DNA from: an uncultured Oscillibacter sp.
GTDB taxonomy: Bacteria; Bacillota; Clostridia; Oscillospirales; Oscillospiraceae
Reading direction: 5' to 3'
Length of the DNA stretch: 22,382 nucleotides
Assembly (NCBI GenBank): GCA_902490355.1
Contig: CABUDN010000024.1
Span: 1-22,382, forward strand
Shown piece after piece: positions 14,272-22,351 of the stretch (positions are counted from its first letter, which is position 1; each line of letters begins with the position of its first letter). The position numbers and the translations under genes are program-made. The notes under the pieces are model-generated. The model saw only the letters and a program-made list of their open reading frames with translations. It searched no databases and was not told the DNA's origin.

Positions 14272-14862
14272 ATGACAGACACCGCTTTTTTGCAGCAGTT
14301 ATTGAACCTGCCGGAACACGGGGAGATTCAGCGGTTTTTGCAAAATGTTCAGCGGGCACATATTAAAAAAGGAACAGCCCTGGTAGAGCCGGGCCAGGTG
14401 CAGGCACAGCTGATCATCCTGGTGAGCGGCGTGTTCCGGGGCTTTTTGCTGGATGCGGAAGGGCGGGACATCACAGACTGTTTTGCCTTTCGGGCGGGGG
14501 AGATCCTCATGGGCTGCAATGACCTGACCGAGCCCTCCCAGATCCATCTGGAGGCGGTTACAGACAGCGATGTCCTGCTCCTCCCCATGGAGGATGTTCT
14601 GGCGGCGCTGGAGGAGATTCCGGAGCTGATGGAGATCTATAACTTTTTCCTGAGAAAGGCTCTGGCGCAGCACTGGGAGGGGAAGATGCTGATGCACCAG
14701 TGCACCGCCATGGAGCGATATCAGTGGTTTTTGAGGGAATATCCCGGGCTTATCGACGCGGTGAGCAACAAGCACATCGCCTCATTTTTGGGCATGACGC
14801 CGGTGACCCTCAGCCGGCTGCGGCGGAAGCTGCGAGAGGAGCCTGCAGAGGAAGGAGGCTGA
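14272..14862 (+). CDS. Crp/Fnr-family transcription regulator heading the Tad operon
   Basis: This 196-aa protein has a cyclic-nucleotide-binding-like beta-barrel at about residues 15-115 (IKKGTALVEPGQVQAQLIIL, VSGVFRGFLLDAEGRDITDC, FAFRAGEILM), a long dimerisation helix (about 118-150) and a C-terminal helix-turn-helix (SNKHIASFLGMTPVTLSRLR). The Glu and Arg that bind cAMP in Crp are not evident (the position after FRAGE differs), and no Fnr-type cysteine cluster is seen, so the ligand is unknown. The next gene starts 6 bp after its stop, so they are cotranscribed. It probably controls the pilus operon in response to a metabolite or redox cue and may bind the inverted repeat at 14185-14209. 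Length is slightly below the usual 210-230 aa. Confidence 0.88.
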   Translation: MTDTAFLQQLLNLPEHGEIQRFLQNVQRAHIKKGTALVEPGQVQAQLIILVSGVFRGFLLDAEGRDITDCFAFRAGEILMGCNDLTEPSQIHLEAVTDSDVLLLPMEDVLAALEEIPELMEIYNFFLRKALAQHWEGKMLMHQCTAMERYQWFLREYPGLIDAVSNKHIASFLGMTPVTLSRLRRKLREEPAEEGG

Positions 14863-14868
14863 GGCGCC

Positions 14869-15543
14869 ATGGGCTGCCGCTACGACGGGCTGAGCCTGCA
14901 AAACGGCCGCGGGACCAATATGGACAGCCTGCTGCTGAAGGAGCGGACCATCGGCGGGCGCAGCGTGTGCATCGGCGTGGTGTGCGACGGCGTGGGCAGT
15001 CTGCGGGATGGGGCCTTTGCCGCGTCCACGGCAGTGCGGCTTTTGAGCAGCTGGTTCGACGCCCTGGAGGAGACCCGGCGCCTGGGCCTGCGGCTGCGGG
15101 ACGCGGTGCACCATGCGGACCGCACGGTGGCGGAGCTGGCCGCCGTGCAGGGGCTGCGGACCGCTGCGACCCTTTCGGCCCTGGTGATAGATCAGGAGCG
15201 CTACTACATCGTGCATACCGGGGACAGCCGGATTTACGGCTGCTGGGACGGAGAGCTGGTGCTGCTGACGCAGGACCAGGAGGAAGGCGGAAAACTGACG
15301 AGCTGTATCGGACGGTCCGCGGAGGCCGTTCTTTATTATAATGAGGGACTTTGCCGGGACGGCACGTTTCTCCTTTGCAGTGACGGACTGTACAAACGGA
15401 TGGATGGGGACTTCCTGCAGGCGGAGCTTTCCCGCCTGAGTCCCAGGACCATCCGCAAAACCATGGAGCGCCTGAGCGAGTATGTGATCGGACGGGGAGA
15501 GACGGACAACATCTCCGTGGCGCTGATGATGAGTAAAAAGTGA
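14869..15543 (+). CDS. PP2C-family protein serine/threonine phosphatase
   Basis: This 224-aa soluble enzyme carries the metal-dependent phosphatase motifs: VVCDGVGSLRDG (about 38-49; the Asp and Gly bind metal, with Gly-Ser for the usual Gly-Gly), HTGDSRIY (about 115-122), LLCSDGLY (about 167-174) and DNIS near the C-terminus (metal-binding Asp). It is short for the family but every key Asp seems present. An upstream AAGGAGG supports ATG 14869. PP2C enzymes remove phosphate from Ser/Thr and usually oppose an Hanks-type kinase; none is encoded here. Its place between a Crp/Fnr regulator and TadZ suggests that pilus assembly or the TadZ/TadA motor is controlled by phosphorylation. That link is inference. 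Confidence 0.9.
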   Translation: MGCRYDGLSLQNGRGTNMDSLLLKERTIGGRSVCIGVVCDGVGSLRDGAFAASTAVRLLSSWFDALEETRRLGLRLRDAVHHADRTVAELAAVQGLRTAATLSALVIDQERYYIVHTGDSRIYGCWDGELVLLTQDQEEGGKLTSCIGRSAEAVLYYNEGLCRDGTFLLCSDGLYKRMDGDFLQAELSRLSPRTIRKTMERLSEYVIGRGETDNISVALMMSKK

Positions 15544-15554
15544 GGGATGCCATC

Positions 15555-16559
15555 ATGAAACTCCAGCTTTTGATCGCAATCGGACATCAGGATTACATGG
15601 AGCACCTGTCCGATGTGCTGACGCAGCGCTACGGTGAGACCTTCGAGGTCAGCGTCTGCTCCACTGGGGAGCGCCTGCGGGAGCTGCTGAGCCGGAGACG
15701 GTTCGACGCGGCGCTGCTGGACGAGACCCTGGCGGAGGAAGCGGATCTGAGTGCCGTACGGCTGCCGCTGCTGCTATGGGACGGCGCCGCTGCTCTGGGC
15801 CCCCGTGGAGCGGAGATGGAAAAGCTGCGCAAGTACCAGCGGATCTCCACCATGACCGGGCAGGTTCTGGAGCGCTATGCCGCCGTGTGCGACAGCCCCG
15901 CCGGGTTCGAGACCGGCCGGGGGCGGATCACCGCCGTGTGGTCTCCGGCCGGCGGCTGCGGCAAGACCACGGTGGCTCTGGCCTACGCGGCCCAGCTGGT
16001 CAGCCGGGGAAAAAAGACCGTGTACCTGGACCTGGAGCCTTTCTCCAGCACGCCGGTGTACTTCGCGGACCCGGAGCGGGGCCTGACGGACGTGTTTGAA
16101 AAGCTGGACGGCAACCTGGAGCTGCTGTTTCAGAGCATCCGCCGGGAGGACAGCGGCTCCGGCATTTTGTACTTTGGACGGCCGGACAATTACGACGATA
16201 TCGAGATCCTCACCCCCGATGATGTGACGGCCCTGCTCCAGGGCGCTTCCGCCGGAGTGGAGGAACTGGTGGTGGATCTGGGCAGCAGCTGCGACCGTAA
16301 GACCCGCCGGATCCTGGAACTGGCGGCCCAGGTGCTGCTGGTGACCGACGGGACCCAGGCCTCCCGCGTGAAGTGCGGCCAGTTCCGCGCCCAGCACGAC
16401 CTGTATGCCCTGCTGGCAGACCGGCTGACGGTGGTGGCCAACCGGGGCGCCCGGGGCGCCGCCCAGGCGGGGGAGCGGACGGTCTCCCTGCCCCTGGTGC
16501 AATCGGATGACCCCGTGGTGGTCTACAAGACCCTCTCCGCCGGATACTTTCAGGACTGA
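15555..16559 (+). CDS. tadZ: TadZ/CpaE-like pilus localisation ATPase
   Basis: This 334-aa protein has an N-terminal atypical receiver-like domain (MKLQLLIAIG... RRFDAALLDETLAEE, about 1-90) and a ParA/MinD-type ATPase domain. The deviant Walker A is at about 135-143 (SPAGGCGKTT; the usual extra lysine two positions earlier in KGGxGKT is replaced), and the Walker B-like strand is VEELVVDLGSSCD. CpaE/TadZ proteins place the Tad pilus machine at the cell pole or membrane and start assembly. ATG 15555 has GAGGG 8-9 nt upstream; an in-frame GTG at 15540 overlapping the phosphatase stop (GTGA) is the alternative. The gene is followed at 28 bp by the motor ATPase gene. Confidence 0.85.
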   Translation: MKLQLLIAIGHQDYMEHLSDVLTQRYGETFEVSVCSTGERLRELLSRRRFDAALLDETLAEEADLSAVRLPLLLWDGAAALGPRGAEMEKLRKYQRISTMTGQVLERYAAVCDSPAGFETGRGRITAVWSPAGGCGKTTVALAYAAQLVSRGKKTVYLDLEPFSSTPVYFADPERGLTDVFEKLDGNLELLFQSIRREDSGSGILYFGRPDNYDDIEILTPDDVTALLQGASAGVEELVVDLGSSCDRKTRRILELAAQVLLVTDGTQASRVKCGQFRAQHDLYALLADRLTVVANRGARGAAQAGERTVSLPLVQSDDPVVVYKTLSAGYFQD

Positions 16560-16586
16560 TCCGGCGGTTCGTGAGGAGGAGAGAAC

Positions 16587-17867
16587 GTGACGGAACAGAG
16601 CAGAGACCAGCTGGTGGCCCAGCTGAAAGCGGAGGTCCACCGCAATCCGGACCTGACGGCCATGGACGACGGGCAGCTGCGGGCGCTGATCGACCGGGTG
16701 CTGGAGAATAAAATTCAGTGGGCCCGGACCAGCAGCCCCGAGGCGTACCGGGAGCTGTCGTCCATGAATTTCCGGGAGCGGCGCAGCATCACCGGCGCGG
16801 TGTTTGAGTCTATCCGCGGCCTGGGTGTGCTGGGCCAGATCATCGCCGACACCGACATCACCGAGGTGATGATCAACGGCTATGAGGACATCTTCGTGGA
16901 GAAGAACGGCCGCCTGCGCAAGCTGGAGAACCACTTTGAAAGCCGGCAGGAACTGGAGACCATCATCACCAAGTTCGTCTCCCAGTCCGGGCGGGTGGTC
17001 AACGAGAGCGAGCCCATTGTAGACACCCACCTGGAGGACGGCTCCCGCGTCAACGTGGTGATGCCCCCGGTGGCCCTCAACGGCCCTGTGGTCACCATCC
17101 GGCGCTTCCCCAAGGAGGCCATGACCGTGGAGAAGCTCATCGCCTACGGCTCCATCACGCCGGAGGTGGCCCAGGTGCTGGAGCTGCTGGTGCGGGCCCG
17201 GTACAACATCTTTGTCAGCGGCGGCACCGGCTCCGGCAAGACCACCTTCCTCAATGCCTTGTCCAACTTCATCCCCCGGGATGAACGCATCATCACCATC
17301 GAGGACTCCGCCGAGCTCCAGATCCGCAGCGTGGACAACCTGGTGCGGCTGGAGACCCGCAACGCCGGACCCGACGGCTCCGGAGCCATCACGATCCGGG
17401 ATCTGATCAAATCCGCCCTGCGTATGCGGCCGGACCGGATCGTGGTGGGAGAGGTCCGCGGCGCCGAGGCCCTGGATATGCTCCAGGCCATGAATACCGG
17501 TCACGACGGCAGCCTCTCCACCGGTCACGCCAACTCTACCTACGATATGATCAGCCGTCTGGAGACCATGGTGCTCCAGGGCGCCGCCGGGCTTCCCCTG
17601 GAGGCCATCCGCCAACAGATCGCCTCCGCCGTGGATATCATCATCCATCTTTCCCGCCTGCGGGACAAGAGCCGCAAGACCATGGAGATCGTGGAGATTC
17701 TGGGTTACGACTCCGCCACCCACGCTTTCCGTACCAACACCCTCTATGAGTTCCGGGAGCTGCCCCAGAGCACCAAGGAAAAGGTGGTGGGCCGCCTGGA
17801 GCGGACGGACAATCCTATGGTCAACACCCAAAAGCTGGAAAACGCCGGCATTTACCGCACCATTTAG
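16587..17867 (+). CDS. tadA: TadA/CpaF secretion-pilus motor ATPase
   Basis: This 426-aa ATPase belongs to the VirB11/PulE-type traffic ATPases that power Tad pilus extension and retraction. The N-terminal domain (about 60-180) carries ITEVMINGYEDIFVEKNGRL. Walker A is at about 212-220 (SGGTGSGKTTFLNAL). The Asp box follows (ERIITIEDSAELQI), then Walker B (RIVVGEVRGAEALDMLQAMN) and the His box (GHDGSLSTGHANS). The start is GTG 16587, with GAGGAGGAGA a few nt upstream; it is the only start that keeps the full N-terminal domain. It is the best-conserved gene in the operon, and the protein contacts the TadB/TadC platform made by the next two genes. Confidence 0.95.
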   Translation: MTEQSRDQLVAQLKAEVHRNPDLTAMDDGQLRALIDRVLENKIQWARTSSPEAYRELSSMNFRERRSITGAVFESIRGLGVLGQIIADTDITEVMINGYEDIFVEKNGRLRKLENHFESRQELETIITKFVSQSGRVVNESEPIVDTHLEDGSRVNVVMPPVALNGPVVTIRRFPKEAMTVEKLIAYGSITPEVAQVLELLVRARYNIFVSGGTGSGKTTFLNALSNFIPRDERIITIEDSAELQIRSVDNLVRLETRNAGPDGSGAITIRDLIKSALRMRPDRIVVGEVRGAEALDMLQAMNTGHDGSLSTGHANSTYDMISRLETMVLQGAAGLPLEAIRQQIASAVDIIIHLSRLRDKSRKTMEIVEILGYDSATHAFRTNTLYEFRELPQSTKEKVVGRLERTDNPMVNTQKLENAGIYRTI

Positions 17868-17876
17868 GAGGGCGTC

Positions 17877-18707
17877 ATGAAGAAAAATCTGTTTGCCGCC
17901 GAGCCCCGGACGGAGCAGGCGGAGGCCCGGGAGGTCCGGGAGCCCCAGACACGGCGCCTGTCCGCGCCGGACTATACCGCCAGCCCCTGCGGCCTGCCGG
18001 ATCACATCCTGGCATTCATTCTGGGTTTTGTGGCAGGGTTTGCGGTGCTGTACATCTTTTATAAATTTATCCCCGCGGCGGTGCTGGGCGGCGCCGTCAC
18101 CGGCATCGTCTATGTGTTCGTGGCGGAGCAGAAGGCCATGGACAAGCGGATCCGGCGTCTGCGGGTGCAGTTTTTTGACCTGCTGGAGGCCATGAGCGTG
18201 GCGATGCGGGCAGGCAATCCTGTCCTCAAAGCCCTGGAGAGTGCCCGGGAGGATTTGTCCCTGATTTACTCCCAGCAAAGCGACATCATCGTGGAACTGG
18301 ACCTCATCATCAGCAAATTCCACAACGCCGTGCCGCTGTCGGAGGCATTCTCTGATTTCGCCCGGCGCAGCGGCCTGGAGGATGTAGCCAGCTTTGCCTC
18401 CATCTATGCCACCATTGAGGGCAAGTCCAGCCGGGCCGACGAAATCGTTCGGGAGACCCAGCAGATCATTGCCGACAAGATGGAGATCGAAATGGAGATT
18501 GACACCCTCATGACTGCGGCCAAGTCCGAGGTCAACATCATGCTGGTGATGCCCCTGGTGATTCTGGGCATTATCGGCACTGCCGGCGCGGGCTTTATGG
18601 ACGCCATTTATACGGAGCCCGCAGGCCGGGCGGTGGCTACCGGAGGGCTGGTGGTGTTCATCATCAGCTTCATCATGGCCCGGAAATTCAGCAATGTGGA
18701 GATCTGA
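17877..18707 (+). CDS. tadB: TadB-like inner platform protein (type II secretion F domain)
   Basis: This 276-aa membrane protein has a charged N-terminal tail of about 40 residues. Two membrane segments follow at about 42-85 (HILAFILGFVAGFAVLYIFY, FIPAAVLGGAVTGIVYVFVA). The central cytoplasmic T2SS-F helical domain (about 95-215) contains LEAMSVAMRAGNPVLKALES and SGLEDVASFASIYATIEGKS. Two C-terminal segments are at about 222-270. The family pairs with TadC and the TadA motor to push pilin subunits out of the membrane. GGAGG precedes ATG 17877, 9 bp after the TadA stop. The tail before the first membrane segment is longer than in many TadB proteins. Confidence 0.9.
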   Translation: MKKNLFAAEPRTEQAEAREVREPQTRRLSAPDYTASPCGLPDHILAFILGFVAGFAVLYIFYKFIPAAVLGGAVTGIVYVFVAEQKAMDKRIRRLRVQFFDLLEAMSVAMRAGNPVLKALESAREDLSLIYSQQSDIIVELDLIISKFHNAVPLSEAFSDFARRSGLEDVASFASIYATIEGKSSRADEIVRETQQIIADKMEIEMEIDTLMTAAKSEVNIMLVMPLVILGIIGTAGAGFMDAIYTEPAGRAVATGGLVVFIISFIMARKFSNVEI

Positions 18708-18719
18708 GGAGGAAGCGGC

Positions 18720-19781
18720 ATGATCATTCTGGTGATCGTACTGGTGCCGGCCACGGTTCTGGCTGCGGCGTGGTTCTGGCTGCTGGGCCAGGTCAGCCGG
18801 GAGGACTGGGTGACGGCAGCCTATAACCGGGTGCTGGATGGGCGGCTGGAGGAAGAGCGCCTGCGCCGGAAGGACGCCCGGCGGGAGGAGACGCTGGCAC
18901 GGTATCACGGCATGGCCGCCAAGGTCATGGGCCTGGTGCTGGGCGGGGACTCCCAAAAGAAGATTGAAAAGCTCCGGCAGGAGGGCGAGGCCCTGCGCAG
19001 CGGCGACCTGGGGAGTGTGAGCCTGTTTGAGATGCCGGGCTACGTGCTCCAGCGCCGGTACGAGGCCCTGGGCCGGGGCAGCCTGCACAAGACCTTGCTG
19101 GAGCGGAACACAGAGCTCTATGGGAAGAAATACGCCGTCAACAAGACCAAGCAGCTGCTGGCCCGTCTGCTGTCCTATCCTATTTTGGGTGAGGCTGCGG
19201 CCCTGGCCCTGGGTGCGCTGACCTACGGAATGGGCAACCGCACCGGAGGGCTTGCGGTGATGCTGGTGGGGACGCTGCTGGTAGCGGGTCTGGTCTACGC
19301 CCAGTACGACGAGGTGAATGACCGGCTCAACCGGCGCCGGGCGGCCATCAGCCGCCAGTTCCCCAACGTGGTGTCGAAGCTGGCGCTGCTGGTGACCTCC
19401 GGCATGATCATGGACCGGGCCTGGCGGGAGACTGCCCAGAGCCAGGACCTGGAACTGTATCAGGAGATGCGGATCACCGCCGAGGAGCTGAGCAACCTGG
19501 TGGATCCCACCACCGCCTATACCAATTTCATCAACCGCTGCAACACCAAGGAGACCACCAAGCTGGCCTCCGCCATCATTCAAAGCCAGTCCAAGGGCAA
19601 CGCCGAGATCGGCGCCCTGCTCAAGGGCATGGCCCACGACGCCTGGCAGGAGCGGCGCCATACCGCCAAGCGGGATTCGGAAAAGGCCAACTCCAAGCTG
19701 ATGATTCCCACCATGCTGCTGTTCGTGGCCATTCTGGTGATGATTATGGTGCCGGTGGCGCTGAACTTTGCCAGCCTGTAA
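18720..19781 (+). CDS. tadC: TadC-like inner platform protein
   Basis: This 353-aa protein starts with a membrane segment (MIILVIVLVPATVLAAAWFW). A long charged cytoplasmic section (about 25-150) is followed by two membrane spans (LLSYPILGEAAALALGALTY, GLAVMLVGTLLVAGLVYA), a T2SS-F-like domain (AISRQFPNVVSKLALLVTSG, STKETTKLASAIIQSQ-type helices) and a last span (MIPTMLLFVAILVMIMVPVA). TadC partners TadB as the second half of the pilus platform. The ribosome site GGAGG ends 7 nt before ATG 18720, 12 bp after the TadB stop. Only the second F domain is clearly recognisable. Confidence 0.88.
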   Translation: MIILVIVLVPATVLAAAWFWLLGQVSREDWVTAAYNRVLDGRLEEERLRRKDARREETLARYHGMAAKVMGLVLGGDSQKKIEKLRQEGEALRSGDLGSVSLFEMPGYVLQRRYEALGRGSLHKTLLERNTELYGKKYAVNKTKQLLARLLSYPILGEAAALALGALTYGMGNRTGGLAVMLVGTLLVAGLVYAQYDEVNDRLNRRRAAISRQFPNVVSKLALLVTSGMIMDRAWRETAQSQDLELYQEMRITAEELSNLVDPTTAYTNFINRCNTKETTKLASAIIQSQSKGNAEIGALLKGMAHDAWQERRHTAKRDSEKANSKLMIPTMLLFVAILVMIMVPVALNFASL

Positions 19782-19800
19782 GGTGCAAGGAGGAGATCCC

Positions 19801-19986
19801 ATGAGGCGCGACGTTCCGGAATGCCGTCTGCGGGACGACGAGGGCGGCATGACCACCCTGGGCTTTTTGCTGCGGCTGGCGCTGCTGGCCATTCTGCTGG
19901 GGGCGGTGTACGCGGCGGTGACGCTGCTGCCCCAGATTCTGGAGATCGCCGACGGCGATCCTCTCACATGGGAGGGCCATTTGTGA
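19801..19986 (+). CDS. 61-aa single-pass membrane protein in the Tad operon
   Basis: The protein reads MRRDVPECRLRDDEGGMTTL, then GFLLRLALLAILLGAVYAAV, then TLLPQILEIADGDPLTWEGHL. AAGGAGG precedes ATG 19801, deciding this start over frames extending to 19768. The EGGMTTLGFLLRLALLAILL stretch resembles a prepilin-like N-terminus (Gly before a hydrophobic helix) but has no Glu5 in the expected place. It could be a minor pilin, an assembly helper or a small membrane adaptor. I do not recognise a named family. Its position between TadC and the pilin and its ribosome site support a real gene. Confidence 0.7.
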   Translation: MRRDVPECRLRDDEGGMTTLGFLLRLALLAILLGAVYAAVTLLPQILEIADGDPLTWEGHL

Positions 19987-20011
19987 CGCGGCCCTTTGAA
20001 ACGGGTGCCAC

Positions 20012-20033
20012 CGTCCGGGGAAGGACCCGGACG
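20012..20033 (+). promoter_or_regulatory. Hairpin in front of the pilin gene
   Basis: CGTCCGGG and CCCGGACG pair perfectly (8 bp) around GAAGGA, 40 nt before the pilin ATG. No T run follows, so it is not a terminator. Such hairpins at pilin 5' ends often stabilise the mRNA or mark processing, raising pilin output above the rest of the operon. That role is inferred. Confidence 0.45.
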
Positions 20034-20072
20034 CGGTACATAGAGAATTTCTTAGGAAAGGAGAAACAAAGG

Positions 20073-20312
20073 ATGCTGAATAAGCTGAATCAGCTGTCTG
20101 TGGCGGCTTATGTGAAGACGTCCGCATTCTTCCGGGGGCTCAAGAGCGACGAGCGGGGCCTTTCCGGTGTGGTAGTGGCCGTGCTGCTGATCCTGGTGGC
20201 CGTGCTGGCCATTGTGATGCTCTGGGGCAGCCTCAGCGAGTGGCTGGGCGAGCTTTGGGACAAGATCACCGGCTCCGGAAACACCATCAGCGGCGGAAGT
20301 TCCTTCGGCTGA
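20073..20312 (+). CDS. Flp1-like type IVb pilin (probable major subunit)
   Basis: This 79-aa prepilin reads MLNKLNQLSVAAYVKTSAFF, RGLKSDERGLSGVVVAVLLI, LVAVLAIVMLWGSLSEWLGE and a Gly/Ser-rich tail. The basic leader ends at a Gly (ERG, followed by LSGVVVAVLLILVAVLAIVML), as in Flp1-like pilins of monoderms, but the Glu5 of classic type IV pilins is missing. The hydrophobic helix packs in the pilus core. The start ATG 20073 has AGGAAAGGAG about 10 nt upstream. The small size and placement before TadE agree with the main pilin. No prepilin peptidase gene is in the window, so it must be elsewhere. Confidence 0.85.
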   Translation: MLNKLNQLSVAAYVKTSAFFRGLKSDERGLSGVVVAVLLILVAVLAIVMLWGSLSEWLGELWDKITGSGNTISGGSSFG

Positions 20313-20343
20313 TCGGACACACACAGAGAAAGGGGAGAGGAGA

Positions 20344-21012
20344 ATGGCCGTCCGGAAACAACGAGACAATCTCTGGAACGATGTGCGGGGAGACGCCGTG
20401 GTGGAGGCGACCATTCTCTTTCCCATCATCATTATGGTATTCGCGGGACTGGTGCTGCTGGCCATGTATCTGCCCACCCGGGCAGCGCTCCAGCAGGCCA
20501 CCCAATACGCCGCAACTGCCATTGCCACGGAACGTTCCGACACCTGGCTGCGCCACGATCCGGACTCCATGACCTACTATTGGGAGACGGACCGCAGCGC
20601 ACTTGGCAGCGTGTATGGTGCGCTGCTGGGGGCCTTGACAGGCAACAACCGAGACGACGCGGACAATGCGGAGCAGGCGGTCATCAACATGGAAGCAAAC
20701 GGCGTCCTGGAACCGGCGGGCGAACTGTCGGTGGAGTACGGCGTCGTGAATTATATCGTATACAAAGAGATCGTGGTCACGGCCACCCGCACCATCCCCA
20801 TGCCGGTGGATCTCTCCTTCGTGGGGTTCCCCTCGGAGATTCCGGTAACGGTGACCTCCACCGCCGTGGTGCAAAACGGCGACGAGTTCGTGCGGAATAT
20901 GGACCTGGCCCGGGATCTGACACTGTTCCTGGCAGAGAAATTCAATCTCACCGATATGCTGGACGGCGTGGCGGAACTGGGCAGGAAATTCACCGGATTC
21001 CTGGGGATATAG
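20344..21012 (+). CDS. TadE-like pseudopilin
   Basis: This 222-aa protein has a TadE/TadG-like N-terminal segment with one membrane helix (RGDAVVEATILFPIIIMVFA, about 16-45), where the Glu after VV takes the pilin-like position, and an extracellular domain with long helix then beta strands (LPTRAALQQATQYAATAIAT and MPVDLSFVGFPSEIPVTVTS). TadE-type proteins are minor pseudopilins that help assemble or cap the pilus. GGGGAGAGGAG precedes ATG 20344, 31 bp after the pilin stop. It is followed 10 bp later by the TadG-like gene. Confidence 0.85.
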   Translation: MAVRKQRDNLWNDVRGDAVVEATILFPIIIMVFAGLVLLAMYLPTRAALQQATQYAATAIATERSDTWLRHDPDSMTYYWETDRSALGSVYGALLGALTGNNRDDADNAEQAVINMEANGVLEPAGELSVEYGVVNYIVYKEIVVTATRTIPMPVDLSFVGFPSEIPVTVTSTAVVQNGDEFVRNMDLARDLTLFLAEKFNLTDMLDGVAELGRKFTGFLGI

Positions 21013-21022
21013 GAGCGCGGAG

Positions 21023-22351
21023 ATGGGAAAGTTTTTTCACAGACTGGCCCGGGACTGCAAGGGCGCGGTTACGGTGTTCGTAACGCTGCTGCTGATCCCG
21101 GCGGTGCTGGTCAGCGGCACCGGTGTGGACTTGGCGCGGCTGTACACCGCCCGCAGCATCCTCCATGACGCCAACCAGCTGGCGGCCAACTCCGTACTGG
21201 CCAGCTACGACGCCCTGCTCCAGGATCTCTACGGGCTCTACGGCGTCATGAAGGACGATCCGGAGTTCGCCGCTATGGTGGACGAGTACATCCAGGTGGC
21301 GGTGTTCGGCGAGAACTGGGTGGACCGGGAGGAGGGCACCTTCCAGCTGTTCTACGGCTCGGAGCTGATCCCCGGCGATGTGACGCCCGCGGAGGGCAAG
21401 AATCTGGCCAACCAGGAGGTCCTGCGCCGTCAGATTGAGGAGTACGCCAAGTTCCGTGCTCCGGCCATCATCGTCAGTGAGATTCTGGACAAGCTGGACA
21501 GCTTCGAGAAGGTCCAGGAGGATGCCGCCGTCATCAAGGACAAAATGGAGATTGAGGACCGGATCGAGGAGATTGACCGGCTCTATAAGCGCATCTACAA
21601 GAGCATCCAGTACCTCAACGGGATCAAGGACTATGAGGCGTCCGCCATGGAGTCCGTCAACGCGTACATTGACGCGCTGGAGGAGGAGATTGATTTTCTC
21701 TATACCACCCGCAGCGACTACACCGAGGCCGTGCTGAATGAACAAGAAGAAAAGGCTGCCGACTACGAGGCCAAATATGAACGGCACATCCTGAATATTC
21801 AGGCCCTGATCAAGGGCGGTACCTACTTCAAAGGCTGGATACCGGGCAATGATGACGGCAGCGGCAACTATGTGCCCGGCTATTGGACCAGCCAGGCTTA
21901 CCAGACAGGCCTCAACAACGTCATCTCCGACCGGACGGAGGCGCTGGAAAAATGCATCCAGAACACCGACACGGATCTGAGCATTGAAAACAGCTTTGAG
22001 GAGTTCTGCAACCTGTGCCAGAAGGCCGACGAGAAGCGGGAGGAACTGGAACAGTTGGTGGACAACCTGGAGAACCGGCTCAACAGCGGCAAGTGCTCCG
22101 AAGGGCTGAAGGACGGCTTGACCAAGCCGCCGGAAAACGATCCGAACGGACCTTCCATCATCGAGCGCTACCGGGATGTGCTCAGCTACGATGTCAGCGC
22201 CATGGCCGACGCCATGGCGGGCCAGGACGTGCCCCAGATCCGGGCGACCATTGAGCGTCTGAATTCCGTCGGCTACGGCGACCCGGACGTAAATATCTTT
22301 CATTCCCGTGACTACATGGAGAATCTGGGCTTTTTCTTTTTGGTCTTTTGA
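21023..22351 (+). CDS. TadG-like/DUF5702-type surface protein of the Tad locus, possibly truncated
   Basis: This 442-aa protein has a Tad-type N-terminal membrane segment (CKGAVTVFVTLLLIPAVLVS) leading to GTGVDLARLYTARSILHDAN and ALLQDLYGLYGVMKDDPEFA, a pattern I associate with DUF5702 proteins that follow TadE in clostridial pilus loci. A long charged helical region (about 150-350: VQEDAAVIKDKMEIEDRIEE) probably forms coiled coil outside the cell. AGGAG stands 7 nt before ATG 21023. The last residues, YMENLGFFFLVF, end at TGA in a T-rich tract (ttttctttttggtctttt) only 31 bp from the window end. Relatives I recall are longer, so the gene may be frameshifted here or interrupted. Confidence 0.75.
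   Translation: MGKFFHRLARDCKGAVTVFVTLLLIPAVLVSGTGVDLARLYTARSILHDANQLAANSVLASYDALLQDLYGLYGVMKDDPEFAAMVDEYIQVAVFGENWVDREEGTFQLFYGSELIPGDVTPAEGKNLANQEVLRRQIEEYAKFRAPAIIVSEILDKLDSFEKVQEDAAVIKDKMEIEDRIEEIDRLYKRIYKSIQYLNGIKDYEASAMESVNAYIDALEEEIDFLYTTRSDYTEAVLNEQEEKAADYEAKYERHILNIQALIKGGTYFKGWIPGNDDGSGNYVPGYWTSQAYQTGLNNVISDRTEALEKCIQNTDTDLSIENSFEEFCNLCQKADEKREELEQLVDNLENRLNSGKCSEGLKDGLTKPPENDPNGPSIIERYRDVLSYDVSAMADAMAGQDVPQIRATIERLNSVGYGDPDVNIFHSRDYMENLGFFFLVF

Noticed and set aside
15774..19967. Very long open frame on the minus strand opposite the Tad operon
   Set aside because: It is the antisense shadow of TadZ through TadC, His/Gly/Gln-rich with no domain; high GC keeps it free of stops.
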